DNA from: a virus
DNA length: 27,434 nt
Reading direction: 5' to 3' (one strand)
IMG/VR virus record: IMGVR_UViG_3300035698_024015
Location: 1-27,434 of that record
The position numbers were made by a program, and so were the translations under genes. Numbering within the stretch: the stretch's first letter is position 1; every line of letters begins with the position of its first letter. The notes beneath the pieces are model-generated. The model was not told where the DNA came from. It was given only the letters and a program-made list of their open reading frames with translations, and did not search any database. This document shows positions 8,067 to 15,680 of the stretch, in pieces.

Positions 8067-11000
8067 ATGAAAGATTTAAATTTAGATAATTTAGGTTTTG
8101 GCGAAACAAAAAATCAAGCCAACAATCCAAACAATATAAACCAAACAAATAGTTATACTCCATTTGTACATACTCATTTGCATACATTTCATAGTATTTT
8201 AGATGGATGTGGGAGTATTGATGATTATATTAAGCTTGCAAAAAAGTTTAATCATCCAGCCATAGCAATAACAGATCATGGAACATTAAGTGGTACATTT
8301 GAATTTTTCACAAAATGTAAAAAAGCAGGGATTAAGCCAATATTAGGAATGGAAGCTTATGTAAATGATAATATGGGTGAGTTTGAGGAGAAAAAATACG
8401 AGGGAGGAAACGCACATCAAATTATTTTAATAAAAAATAAAGCAGGTTTTATTAATGCAAATAAATTAGCATATAAGTCTTTTAAAGAAGGATTTTATAG
8501 AAGAGGAAGAATAAAAACAGAATGGCTACTTGAACATAAAGATGGTTTAATTATAACAACATCTTGTGTTGCTGGAAAAGTTGCAAAATTATTATTTGAT
8601 AATAAGGAAATTGAAGCAGAAGAATATTTTATAAAATTAAAAAGTGAATTTGGTGGTGATTTTTATGCAGAACTCCAACTTAATGAATTAGCTATTCAGA
8701 AGCGATATAACAGCTTTTTGATTAAAATGGCAGATAAGCATAAGGTTAAGTTGATAATAGCATCAGATGTACACTATGCATATCCAGAGGACGTAGATCT
8801 ACAAGACACATTGATAGCTATCAACCAAAAGAAACAACTTGATAGTTCATTTAAATTAAGTACTAGAAGTTTATATTACGCATCTTCTAAGGATATAATG
8901 GACTTTAATTATAATTATGGTTATAATTATTCAGAAAATTTTATAAATTATTGTTTAAGTAATACGTTAGAAATTGCTGATAAATGTAATTTTGAGTTTG
9001 AAGTTGGTGTAGAAAAATATCCAAAATATGAACCAACTCAGGATGTTATAGATTACTTTAAAACAGAAAATTCAACAGAAATAATTCAAAAACTTGCATT
9101 TGCTAAATTAAAGCAAAAAATTAGAGAGTATCAAAAAAACGGTATTGTAAAAATTGATAATAATGTTATTAAGGAATATGTTGATAGATTAAACTATGAA
9201 ATGCAAATTATTTCTGATAAAAAAATGCTAGACTATTTTCTTGTTAATTGGGAAATAATTAGAGATTATAGAGCAAATGGATTAGATGTTGGTGCTGGTA
9301 GGGGAAGTGCGGCTGGTTGTTTATTAACATGGTGTTTAGATATAACAAAAATTGATCCATTACGATTTAATCTTTATTTTGAACGTTTTTTAAATCCAAC
9401 AAGAAATTCTCCTCCTGATTTAGATATAGATTTTAATAAAGATACCGATGATGTTATAGATAAGTTTTTAATTGAAAAATATGGAGAAGATAGAATTTTA
9501 TCTGTTTCTACTTTTTCTACATTTAGTGAAAAAGGTTGTTTGAAAGATGTTGTTAGAGCACATCATGGTCCAGATGCAACAGGATATGATTCAGTAGCAT
9601 TTCAAATAACAAAAGAAATGCCAAACTGGTTAAAAGCAGATTATTCTTTGCGTGATTGGTTTGAGTTTTGGCCAAAAGAAAAAGAGTGTAGCTCAGAAGT
9701 GAGAAATTGGTTAACAGATGGCAATAATCAAACAATTTTAAATCAAACATTAAGGTTGCAAGGGCAAGTTAGAGGAATTAGTCAACATGCAGCAGGTGTT
9801 GTCATAACACCAACAGAATGTTGGAATGATGTTCCAACTAATATAATAGCATCTAATAAAAGTATTGTTACTGCATACCAAGAGTCTGATGGAAGTGGCA
9901 AAGACTTGTCTGCTTTAGGTATATTAAAGCTTGATATGTTAAAATTAGAAACATTAAATGTTATTCGAGAATCAGTTGGTTTGGTGAAAAAACATAAAAA
10001 CATTGATATTGCTAATAAGGTTGATAATGTTGATTTAAATGATAAAAGTTTATATGCAGAATTAAGGCTTGGTTTAAACCATGGTATTTTTCAGTTTGAA
10101 AGCCATGGAATGAATGCTCTAATTAAAGGAATATCTGTGGAGAATTTTGATGAATTAGTTGCTGCAAATGCTTTATATAGACCAGGCCCAATGGGTATTG
10201 GCGCACATGAAGATTATGTGAAAAACAAATTTAACCCAAAAAACATTAGATATATACATCCAATTTTTGAAAACATATTGGGAGAATCAAATGGGGTTTT
10301 GATTTTTCAAGAGCAAGTAATGTTTATAGCTAATCAGATTGGTGGAATGAGTTTAGGTGAAGGAGATATGTTAAGAAGAGGTATGGATAAAGCATCAAAA
10401 ATGATTGATAAAGAGTCTAAGGGAGAAAAATTAACAGCACAAGAAGTAAATAGCACAAAGTATCAAAATTTTTTAAAGTATTGGAATATGTTTTTAGATG
10501 GTGCTATAAAAAACGGATATCAACAACAAACAACAGAGTTAATTAAATCTTGGATGATTAAGTATTTAGGTTATTCATTTAATAAATGTTTGACAAAAAA
10601 CCATGTGGTTTGTGTAAAAAACAAAGGTGAAACACTAATAAGTAATGTTAGTGTTGGAGATTTTGTGTTGGGATACAATACAAAAATAAAAACAGATGAA
10701 TATAATAAAATAAAAGAAATACATCATAATGGAACAAAGACTGTTTATAGGATAAAAACAAAAAAAGGAAATGTTTTAGAGTGTACATTAGATCATAAAA
10801 TAATGACTGATTTTGGAATGGTTACTTTGGGTGATATTTTAAATAATGGGTTTAAAGTAAAAATTAACACAAAAAAGCTAGATGAAATTATTGAATATAA
10901 TGAAATAGGAGAAATGGAAACGTTGGATTTGGAAATTGATAGTGAATTTCATAATTTTTATGCCAACAACATATGCGTTTCAAATAGTCATTGTGTTTCT

Positions 11001-11942
11001 TATAGTTATATTGGAATGCAAACTTTATTTTTGAAACATTATTATCCAACAGAATTTTATACATCACTTCTAAATCATCCAAAATCTTTTAATAAAAAAG
11101 AAGAAGGGCATAAATGGTTATCCAATGTTCTTATTTCAGCAATGTCAAAAGGAATAAGAATAAAAAAACCATCAAGAAAATCTGGTTGGAGATGGACAAT
11201 GACTGGAGAAAAAGAAATTTCAATGGGATTTCAAGGTGTTAATGGTCTTGGGAAAAAAGCATATGATGAACTAATGAGATTTTTGCAATTAGAACAAATA
11301 ACATTTGAAAATATTACATTAACAACATTTTTTAATTTCCCATTTTCTGTTTTTAATAAAACTGCTTTTGGTGTTTGTTTAAAAGCAGGCGTATTTGATG
11401 ATTGGTCTAATTCTAGAGAAGAGTTAATGAAGTTAAAACAAAAAAAGAAAAAAAAGAAAGACCCAAACCAAATGGCGTTATTTGATTTGTCATCTGATGA
11501 GTTTGAAATATCTTTAAAAAACACACAGGGAAAAATAACTTCAGATGAACAAAAGAAAGTTGATTTTATAGAAGTTTGTAATTTTGATTTAGACAGAATA
11601 GAAGAACTATTATCTATAAAAAAATATTTAAGTGAAAAAGCAAAAAGAACAATTGAAAGTATATTAAATTTTACTAAAAATGATTATTACTTTTTCTCTA
11701 TTGATGAAATAAGAGAAGATTATTCAAAGAATGGAAAAGTTTATTTGACAATTAAAGTTGGAGATGGAATTAGTTATACAACACTAAGAGTTTTCCCCCC
11801 TAGAAAAGAAACCAAAGGAAGTTTATTTGAAACTGTAAAAAATACAGCAGAAATTGGTGGGATATATGTTTCGCAGTTTGAAAAAAACAAAAAAGGTTTT
11901 ATTAATTTTAAAAGAGATGCTCAATTTAAAAAAATAAAATAA
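8067..11942 (+). CDS. dnaE: DNA polymerase III alpha subunit, family C, with intein
   Basis: This is a phage-encoded replicative polymerase of bacterial type. The 1291-residue precursor has an intein at 841-973; the spliced product is 1158 residues, the size of E. coli DnaE. Order of parts: N-terminal PHP domain (H35-T-H37, ITDHG at 68-72, GMEAYV, ASDVHYA); palm with GAGRGSAAG, PPDLDIDF giving D451 and D453, and D623 in LKLDMLKLETL; fingers with RPGPMGIGAH and FQEQVM; the YSFNK/SHCVSYSYIGMQ element split by the intein; a helix-hairpin-helix region; the clamp-binding motif QMALF at 1135-1139; and an OB-like end (KVYLTIKVGD). I see no exonuclease insertion in the PHP domain, so this is the DnaE, not the PolC, type. 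Proofreading would have to come from the PHP domain or another protein. rnhA follows one base after the stop. Confidence 0.95.
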   Translation: MKDLNLDNLGFGETKNQANNPNNINQTNSYTPFVHTHLHTFHSILDGCGSIDDYIKLAKKFNHPAIAITDHGTLSGTFEFFTKCKKAGIKPILGMEAYVNDNMGEFEEKKYEGGNAHQIILIKNKAGFINANKLAYKSFKEGFYRRGRIKTEWLLEHKDGLIITTSCVAGKVAKLLFDNKEIEAEEYFIKLKSEFGGDFYAELQLNELAIQKRYNSFLIKMADKHKVKLIIASDVHYAYPEDVDLQDTLIAINQKKQLDSSFKLSTRSLYYASSKDIMDFNYNYGYNYSENFINYCLSNTLEIADKCNFEFEVGVEKYPKYEPTQDVIDYFKTENSTEIIQKLAFAKLKQKIREYQKNGIVKIDNNVIKEYVDRLNYEMQIISDKKMLDYFLVNWEIIRDYRANGLDVGAGRGSAAGCLLTWCLDITKIDPLRFNLYFERFLNPTRNSPPDLDIDFNKDTDDVIDKFLIEKYGEDRILSVSTFSTFSEKGCLKDVVRAHHGPDATGYDSVAFQITKEMPNWLKADYSLRDWFEFWPKEKECSSEVRNWLTDGNNQTILNQTLRLQGQVRGISQHAAGVVITPTECWNDVPTNIIASNKSIVTAYQESDGSGKDLSALGILKLDMLKLETLNVIRESVGLVKKHKNIDIANKVDNVDLNDKSLYAELRLGLNHGIFQFESHGMNALIKGISVENFDELVAANALYRPGPMGIGAHEDYVKNKFNPKNIRYIHPIFENILGESNGVLIFQEQVMFIANQIGGMSLGEGDMLRRGMDKASKMIDKESKGEKLTAQEVNSTKYQNFLKYWNMFLDGAIKNGYQQQTTELIKSWMIKYLGYSFNKCLTKNHVVCVKNKGETLISNVSVGDFVLGYNTKIKTDEYNKIKEIHHNGTKTVYRIKTKKGNVLECTLDHKIMTDFGMVTLGDILNNGFKVKINTKKLDEIIEYNEIGEMETLDLEIDSEFHNFYANNICVSNSHCVSYSYIGMQTLFLKHYYPTEFYTSLLNHPKSFNKKEEGHKWLSNVLISAMSKGIRIKKPSRKSGWRWTMTGEKEISMGFQGVNGLGKKAYDELMRFLQLEQITFENITLTTFFNFPFSVFNKTAFGVCLKAGVFDDWSNSREELMKLKQKKKKKKDPNQMALFDLSSDEFEISLKNTQGKITSDEQKKVDFIEVCNFDLDRIEELLSIKKYLSEKAKRTIESILNFTKNDYYFFSIDEIREDYSKNGKVYLTIKVGDGISYTTLRVFPPRKETKGSLFETVKNTAEIGGIYVSQFEKNKKGFINFKRDAQFKKIK
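10587..10985 (+). other. Mini-intein in DnaE (133 residues)
   Basis: Begins at Cys1 (CLTKNHVVCVKNKG), carries block B as CTLDHKIMT with Thr and His in place, block F as LDLEIDSEFHNFYAN, and ends in CVSN before Ser+1. The penultimate residue is Ser, not His; other DnaE inteins also lack that His. There is no endonuclease domain. The insertion point FNK/SH is three residues after the AEY/CFNK point of the cyanobacterial split DnaE intein, so it is the same conserved element but a different site. Confidence 0.92.
11469..11483 (+). other. Sliding-clamp-binding motif QMALF in DnaE
   Basis: Encodes residues 1135-1139, followed by DL. It fits the QxxLF consensus by which bacterial polymerase III alpha binds the beta clamp, and it lies in a Lys-rich flexible segment after the fingers, where such motifs occur. 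It suggests the enzyme uses a beta-type clamp from the host or from elsewhere in the phage genome. Confidence 0.75.
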
Positions 11943-11943
11943 A

Positions 11944-12393
11944 ATGAAACAAGATTTTTTAATATATACAGATGGTGCTTGTAAAGGAAACCCTGGCGTT
12001 GGGGGTTATGCTTATGTGGTTTATGATTTAAATGGTGTTGAATGGCATAAAGGTTCTGGAAAACAAAAACTAACAACAAATAACCAGATGGAATTGACAG
12101 CTGTTATTGAGGCTTTGAAAAAACTTAAAGAAACATATAAAAGTTTTAATGCTAATGTTTTTTCTGATAGTTCTTATGTTGTAAATTGTTTTATTGATGG
12201 GTGGTTTGAAAAATGGGAAGAAAATGGTTGGAAAACATCAAAAAATAAAAAAGTTTTTAATAAAGAATATTGGATTGTGTTAAAAAAATTAACCAATGAG
12301 TTTGGCGTTTCTTTTAATAAAGTTCCAAGAAATGATAAGAATATTCAAAAAGTAGACAGAATAGCAAAACAACAAACAGTGAACCATAGCTAA
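11944..12393 (+). CDS. rnhA: Ribonuclease HI
   Basis: The enzyme cuts the RNA strand of RNA-DNA hybrids and here probably removes lagging-strand primers. At 149 residues it is close to E. coli RNase HI (155). The four acidic catalytic residues are visible: D10 in YTDGACKGNPG, E50 in NNQMEL, D75 in FSDSSYV and D138 in KVDRIAKQ. The conserved His of the flexible loop is absent: that position reads KVPRNDKN instead of a VKGH-type motif, so turnover may be slower. The tryptophan-rich substrate handle is present (GWFEKWEENGWKT). The gene follows dnaE after one base, indicating co-translation of two replication proteins. It ends about 170 bases before the end of a convergent gene; in that gap I see no gene and no convincing terminator. 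Confidence 0.93.
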   Translation: MKQDFLIYTDGACKGNPGVGGYAYVVYDLNGVEWHKGSGKQKLTTNNQMELTAVIEALKKLKETYKSFNANVFSDSSYVVNCFIDGWFEKWEENGWKTSKNKKVFNKEYWIVLKKLTNEFGVSFNKVPRNDKNIQKVDRIAKQQTVNHS

Positions 12394-12564
12394 TGGAAAT
12401 TGAGTTCTTTTTTTAAAAAAACCATTATATACTCCTTCTAAAATTTTTAATGAACTTTGTAGTGATTGTTAATTTATTTCCTTTAACCAAGAATAATCTT
12501 CCTTTTTTTAAGTTGTGTTAAGGATGAGATTTGTTTTATATTTAGATGAAGATAAAGAAAAAAG

Positions 12565-13164
12565 TTAGCAAATAGTTTCTAGCATAGAATATTTGTAACC
12601 ATCATATGTATTATCGATTGTGTTTCTTATAATTTTTATGTTTTTTTGATCTAGTACAAGTTCTATTATAGTGTTAGAAGTTTCAGTTATCCATTCTTTT
12701 TTTAGAGAATTAGATAATTCTATTTCTTTATGTTTAAATTCTTTTAATGAAAGATTGTCTTTGTGGAAATTATTACTGATGTATATTTTAATTTTTGCAG
12801 CAATTTCTTTTTTTTGAGTAATTATATTATTCTCTTCAGTTATTTTTGTAATGTAATTTATTAAGTTGAATTTTGCAAGATTAATTGTTGAACTTATTAT
12901 TATTCTTGCTTGACTTTCGTTTATTTCTTCAATGTATTTTTTTGTAACTATTTTTAAATATTTTAAAATTTCTTGATTTGTTTCTTCTGATTTTGAAATT
13001 TGTTTTTTTAATAAGTTTTTAAATTCAAATTCATCAAGCTTTTCTATTTTTTGTTTTTTAATTCTATTATTATCTTTTATCGTTTGATATATTAAATATA
13101 TTGTAAATAAAACAATGGCCCCCCAAGAACCAAAAGTTTCTGTAAGTTTAACTAATTCTTCCAT
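12565..13164 (-). CDS. Single-helix membrane protein with long helical tail, unknown function
   Basis: This is the only minus-strand reading frame in the window that does not sit inside another gene. The 199-residue protein has one hydrophobic segment near the N-terminus (WGAIVLFTIYLIYQTI, about 14-29). The segment is flanked by acidic residues before it and by KDNNRIKKQK after it, which predicts the long C-terminal part to be cytoplasmic. The rest is charged and helix-rich, probably coiled coil. Its start follows an A/T-rich leader like those on the other strand. It lies convergent to rnhA and divergent from the nuclease gene at 13246. I do not recognise a family. The predicted topology is opposite to that of T4 holin, so I do not call it a holin; a membrane-tethered host-takeover or exclusion factor is possible. 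Confidence 0.55.
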   Translation of the reverse strand: MEELVKLTETFGSWGAIVLFTIYLIYQTIKDNNRIKKQKIEKLDEFEFKNLLKKQISKSEETNQEILKYLKIVTKKYIEEINESQARIIISSTINLAKFNLINYITKITEENNIITQKKEIAAKIKIYISNNFHKDNLSLKEFKHKEIELSNSLKKEWITETSNTIIELVLDQKNIKIIRNTIDNTYDGYKYSMLETIC

Positions 13165-13224
13165 TATACTATAATTTTCTTTTTTTAATAAATAATAAAA
13201 AATATTTAAAAACCTGTTTTTTTA

Positions 13225-13235
13225 TATATTTATAT
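13225..13235 (+). promoter_or_regulatory. TATATTTATAT promoter-like element before the nuclease gene
   Basis: Matches the shared element at 10 of 11 positions and ends 10 bases before the ATG at 13246. No well-spaced -33 box is apparent. It may drive the chain of genes from the nuclease through the three repeat paralogues. Confidence 0.4.
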
Positions 13236-13245
13236 GTAAAAAGAA

Positions 13246-13695
13246 ATGGCAATAAAAGGAAAGGGAATGAAGAAATTATATCGCATAGCAAAAAAACAAA
13301 CTAAACAGCCATTAAATGTCGGTAAAAAAAATGAATATATTAAAAAACAATCTAAAAAAATGTCAAAAAAACTTACTTGGCCAGAAAGAGAGTTTTTAAA
13401 ATTAATGAAAGAGTTAACAATTAAAGTAGAATCGCAAAAAATAGTTGGTGGGAAAATATATGACTTTTATATTCCAGAAAAAAATATTTTAATTGAAGTT
13501 GATGGAGATTATTGGCATGGAAATCCAGATGTTTATGAAGAAAAAAATAAAATGCAAAAAAGAAATGTAAAAAATGACCAATTTAAAAATGTGATTGCCA
13601 AAGCATATGGATATGAAATAGAACGAGTTTGGGAGAAAAATTTAAAAGAAGACTATTTACAAACAAAAAAAAGATTTCTAAATTTGTTAAAATGA
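13246..13695 (+). CDS. Vsr/DUF559-like PD-(D/E)XK endonuclease, candidate free-standing homing enzyme
   Basis: The 149-residue protein has a very basic N-terminal tail (about 1-42), which may bind DNA, followed by a compact nuclease domain. Likely active-site elements are E47/E49 in WPEREF, D73 in IYDFYIP, E84 and D86 in LIEVDGDYWH, and H91. This is the layout of Vsr-like and DUF559-like nucleases, a group that includes free-standing phage homing endonucleases. The end (YGYEIERVWEKNL) is also typical. The family does mismatch nicking, homing or restriction-like cutting; which applies here cannot be told. It starts the gene chain that holds the repeat paralogues, sharing an ATGA overlap with the first. 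Two endonuclease-free inteins lie upstream, so action in trans on intein-free alleles is conceivable. Confidence 0.75.
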   Translation: MAIKGKGMKKLYRIAKKQTKQPLNVGKKNEYIKKQSKKMSKKLTWPEREFLKLMKELTIKVESQKIVGGKIYDFYIPEKNILIEVDGDYWHGNPDVYEEKNKMQKRNVKNDQFKNVIAKAYGYEIERVWEKNLKEDYLQTKKRFLNLLK

Positions 13696-14111
13696 GAAAT
13701 AATCTAAAAAATATAATAAAAAAAGAAGTAAAAAACATTTTGTTAGAAAATGAAGAAATCTTTGTTCCACATAATTTAAAAGGAAGAAAAGAGAAACGTT
13801 TACAACAAATATATAAAATGTTGCAACAAAAACATATTGAAGGAGATTTAGATTTAAGTGATACAGATATAATACACATTGGAAAATTGGAGACTATTAG
13901 TGGTAGTTTATGGTTAAGAGATACAAAAATAACATCATTTGGAAATCTTAAATATATTGGACAGAGTTTACAGATAGAGAATACGCCAATAACATCATTT
14001 GGAAACCTTGAAGATGTTGGATGGGAGATATATTCAGAAAACACACCAAATTTATCATGGGATGATATACCAAAACACTTACATTACAAAGTACTAGGAA
14101 AAAATAAATGA
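13692..14111 (+). CDS. Leucine-rich-repeat-like paralogue 1 (3 units)
   Basis: First of five related proteins. I place the start at 13692, not at the ATG at 13629, because it overlaps the nuclease stop as ATGA and gives the same N-terminus as paralogues 2 and 3. The 139-residue protein has an amphipathic leader (MRNNLKNIIKKEVKNILLE), a conserved head (EEIFVPHNLKGRKEKRLQQI ... QQKHIEGDLDL), three 20-residue units of the ITSFGNLKYIGQ type, and a C-terminal cap (ENTPNLSWDDIPKHL). The units put Leu/Ile at regular places, which suggests a small right-handed or LRR-like solenoid. The stop overlaps the next start (ATGA). Function is unknown; similar repeat proteins occur in phages, but I know of no assigned role. 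Confidence 0.75.
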   Translation: MRNNLKNIIKKEVKNILLENEEIFVPHNLKGRKEKRLQQIYKMLQQKHIEGDLDLSDTDIIHIGKLETISGSLWLRDTKITSFGNLKYIGQSLQIENTPITSFGNLEDVGWEIYSENTPNLSWDDIPKHLHYKVLGKNK

Positions 14112-14761
14112 AAAATAAATTACGACATATAATAAGAAAAGAGGTGAATAATTTTTTATCAGAGGGAGAAGAAATCTTTGTTCCGCATAACTTAGAAGGA
14201 AGAAAGGAAAAACACTTACAACAAATACGTAAAACATTACAACAGAAACACATTGAGGGTGATTTAGATTTAAGCGATATGGATATAACTCATCTTGGTA
14301 AAATGGAAACTATTAATGGAAAATTAATATTAGATAACACACCAATAACATCACTTGGAAATTTAAAAGGAGTTGGGGGGTATTTATTGATAAAAAATAT
14401 ACAAATAACATCACTTGGAAATTTGAAATATGTTGGAGGGTTACGGATATACAATACTTCAATAACATCACTTGGAAATTTAAAAGGAGTTGGGGGGAGT
14501 TTAAATTTAAAAGACACAAAAATAACATCACTTGGAAGTTTAAAAGAAGTAGGTAATTGGCTATGTTTAAGAAACACACCAATAATATCTCTTGGAAATT
14601 TGGAATATGTTGGTATGGATTTAGATTTAACAAACACGCCAATAGCATCACTTGGGAATACACTCAAGGTTGATGAGTGGATAGATTTAGAGAATACGCC
14701 AAATTTATCTTGGAATGACATACCAGAACATTTATATGATAAAGTGCAAGGAAAAAAATAA
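14108..14761 (+). CDS. Leucine-rich-repeat-like paralogue 2 (7 units)
   Basis: The 217-residue protein has the same plan as its neighbour: leader MKNKLRHIIRKEVNNFLSE, head EEIFVPHNLEGRKEKHLQQI, then seven units (HLGKMETING, SLGNLKGVGG, SLGNLKYVGG, SLGNLKGVGG, SLGSLKEVGN, SLGNLEYVGM, SLGNTLKVDE) and the cap ENTPNLSWNDIPEHL. The third spacing is one residue short (57 instead of 60 bases). Start and stop are fixed by overlaps on both sides (ATGA, then TAATG). The last two units and cap closely match those of paralogue 3, while middle units differ, which points to internal gain or loss of units by recombination. Function unknown. Confidence 0.78.
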   Translation: MKNKLRHIIRKEVNNFLSEGEEIFVPHNLEGRKEKHLQQIRKTLQQKHIEGDLDLSDMDITHLGKMETINGKLILDNTPITSLGNLKGVGGYLLIKNIQITSLGNLKYVGGLRIYNTSITSLGNLKGVGGSLNLKDTKITSLGSLKEVGNWLCLRNTPIISLGNLEYVGMDLDLTNTPIASLGNTLKVDEWIDLENTPNLSWNDIPEHLYDKVQGKK

Positions 14762-15660
14762 TGAAGAATAAGTTGAGATATATAATAAAAAAAGAAGTAA
14801 AAAACATTTTGTTAGAAAATGAAGAAATCTTTGTTCCATATAACTTAGAAGGAAGAAAAGAGAAGCGTTTGCAACAAATATATAAAATATTGCAACAGAA
14901 GCATATTGAAGGTGATTTGGATTTAAGTGGTATAGATATAACTCATCTTGGGAAACTAGAATCTGTTAGCGGGAACTTAAATTTAAGCGAAACAAAAATA
15001 ACATCACTTGGAAATTTAAAAGAAGTTGGGGGGTATTTATGGCTAAAGAGAGTATCAATAATATCACTTGGAAATTTGTTTAGGGTTGGAAGTACTTTAA
15101 GTTTATTTGACACAAAAATAACTTCACTTGGAAATTTAAAAGAAGTTGGTGGAAATTTAAATTTAGAAAGAACATTAATAACCTCGCTTGGATACATAGA
15201 AGAAGTTAATGGGAGTTTGTTTTTAGAAAACACACCAATAGTTTCTCTTGGAAACTTAAAAGAAGTTAGGGGAAATTTAAATTTAATCAATACAAAAATA
15301 ACTTCACTTGGAAATCTGAAAAAAGTTGGTGGAGATTTAGATTTAAGAAATACACAAATAATATCACTTGGAAAACTAACCGAAGTTATAGGAAATTTAG
15401 ATTTAAGAGGCTCGGAAATATCATCACTTGGAAACCTAAAAAAAGTTGTGGGATACTTATGGTTAGAAAACACACAAATAACATCTCTTGGAAATTTGGA
15501 ACATGTTGGTATGGATTTAGATTTAACAAACACACCAATAGCATCACTTGAAAACAAGCTCGAAGTTGATGAATGGTTAGATTTAGAAAATACACCAAAT
15601 TTATCTTGGGATGATATACCAAAACATTTATATGATAAAGTAATAAGAAAAAAGAAATAA
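14761..15660 (+). CDS. Leucine-rich-repeat-like paralogue 3 (11 units)
   Basis: Longest member, 299 residues. Leader MKNKLRYIIKKEVKNILLE, head EEIFVPYNLEGRKEKRLQQI, then eleven units of exactly 20 residues with the core ITSLGNLKEVGG, then the cap ENTPNLSWDDIPKHL. Each unit alternates a strand such as GDLDLRNTQ or GYLWLENTQ with the ITSLGNL turn, as expected of a solenoid with a Leu/Ile core. The start overlaps the previous stop by one base (TAATG). Leader and head are almost the same as in paralogue 1, so duplication is recent. The next gene, 20 bases on, has a similar leader but no repeats. Confidence 0.8.
   Translation: MKNKLRYIIKKEVKNILLENEEIFVPYNLEGRKEKRLQQIYKILQQKHIEGDLDLSGIDITHLGKLESVSGNLNLSETKITSLGNLKEVGGYLWLKRVSIISLGNLFRVGSTLSLFDTKITSLGNLKEVGGNLNLERTLITSLGYIEEVNGSLFLENTPIVSLGNLKEVRGNLNLINTKITSLGNLKKVGGDLDLRNTQIISLGKLTEVIGNLDLRGSEISSLGNLKKVVGYLWLENTQITSLGNLEHVGMDLDLTNTPIASLENKLEVDEWLDLENTPNLSWDDIPKHLYDKVIRKKK
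14941..15600 (+). repeat. Eleven 60-base repeats in paralogue 3
   Basis: The motif wcwTCwCTTGGAAA recurs at a strict 60-base period (near 14943, 15003, 15063 and so on to 15543). Related copies occur in the other four paralogues. The long DNA-level similarity offers many sites for in-frame recombination within and between the genes. Confidence 0.88.
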
Positions 15661-15680
15661 AAATTTTAAAATTAAATTAT

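Noticed and set aside
12394-12564. T-rich and A-rich stretch after rnhA as a terminator
   Set aside because: The T7/A7 tract has no loop and no GC-containing stem, so it is not a convincing hairpin.
12340-13320. Similarity between the RNase H tail (RIAKQQT) and the nuclease N-terminus (RIAKKQT)
   Set aside because: Only about seven residues match, in A-rich DNA. This is too short to support duplication or a target-site copy.
13629-13691. Upstream start for repeat paralogue 1
   Set aside because: It would lie deep inside the nuclease gene and spoil the match to the leaders of paralogues 2 and 3. The ATGA overlap at 13692 is preferred.
14290-15557. Long minus-strand frames opposite the repeat paralogues
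   Set aside because: They repeat with the same 60-base period as the real genes and yield unnatural Phe/Pro/Ser repeats, so they are shadows.
13692-15660. 60-base repeats as a CRISPR array
   Set aside because: The whole period is coding and in frame, and there are no identical repeats separated by unrelated spacers.
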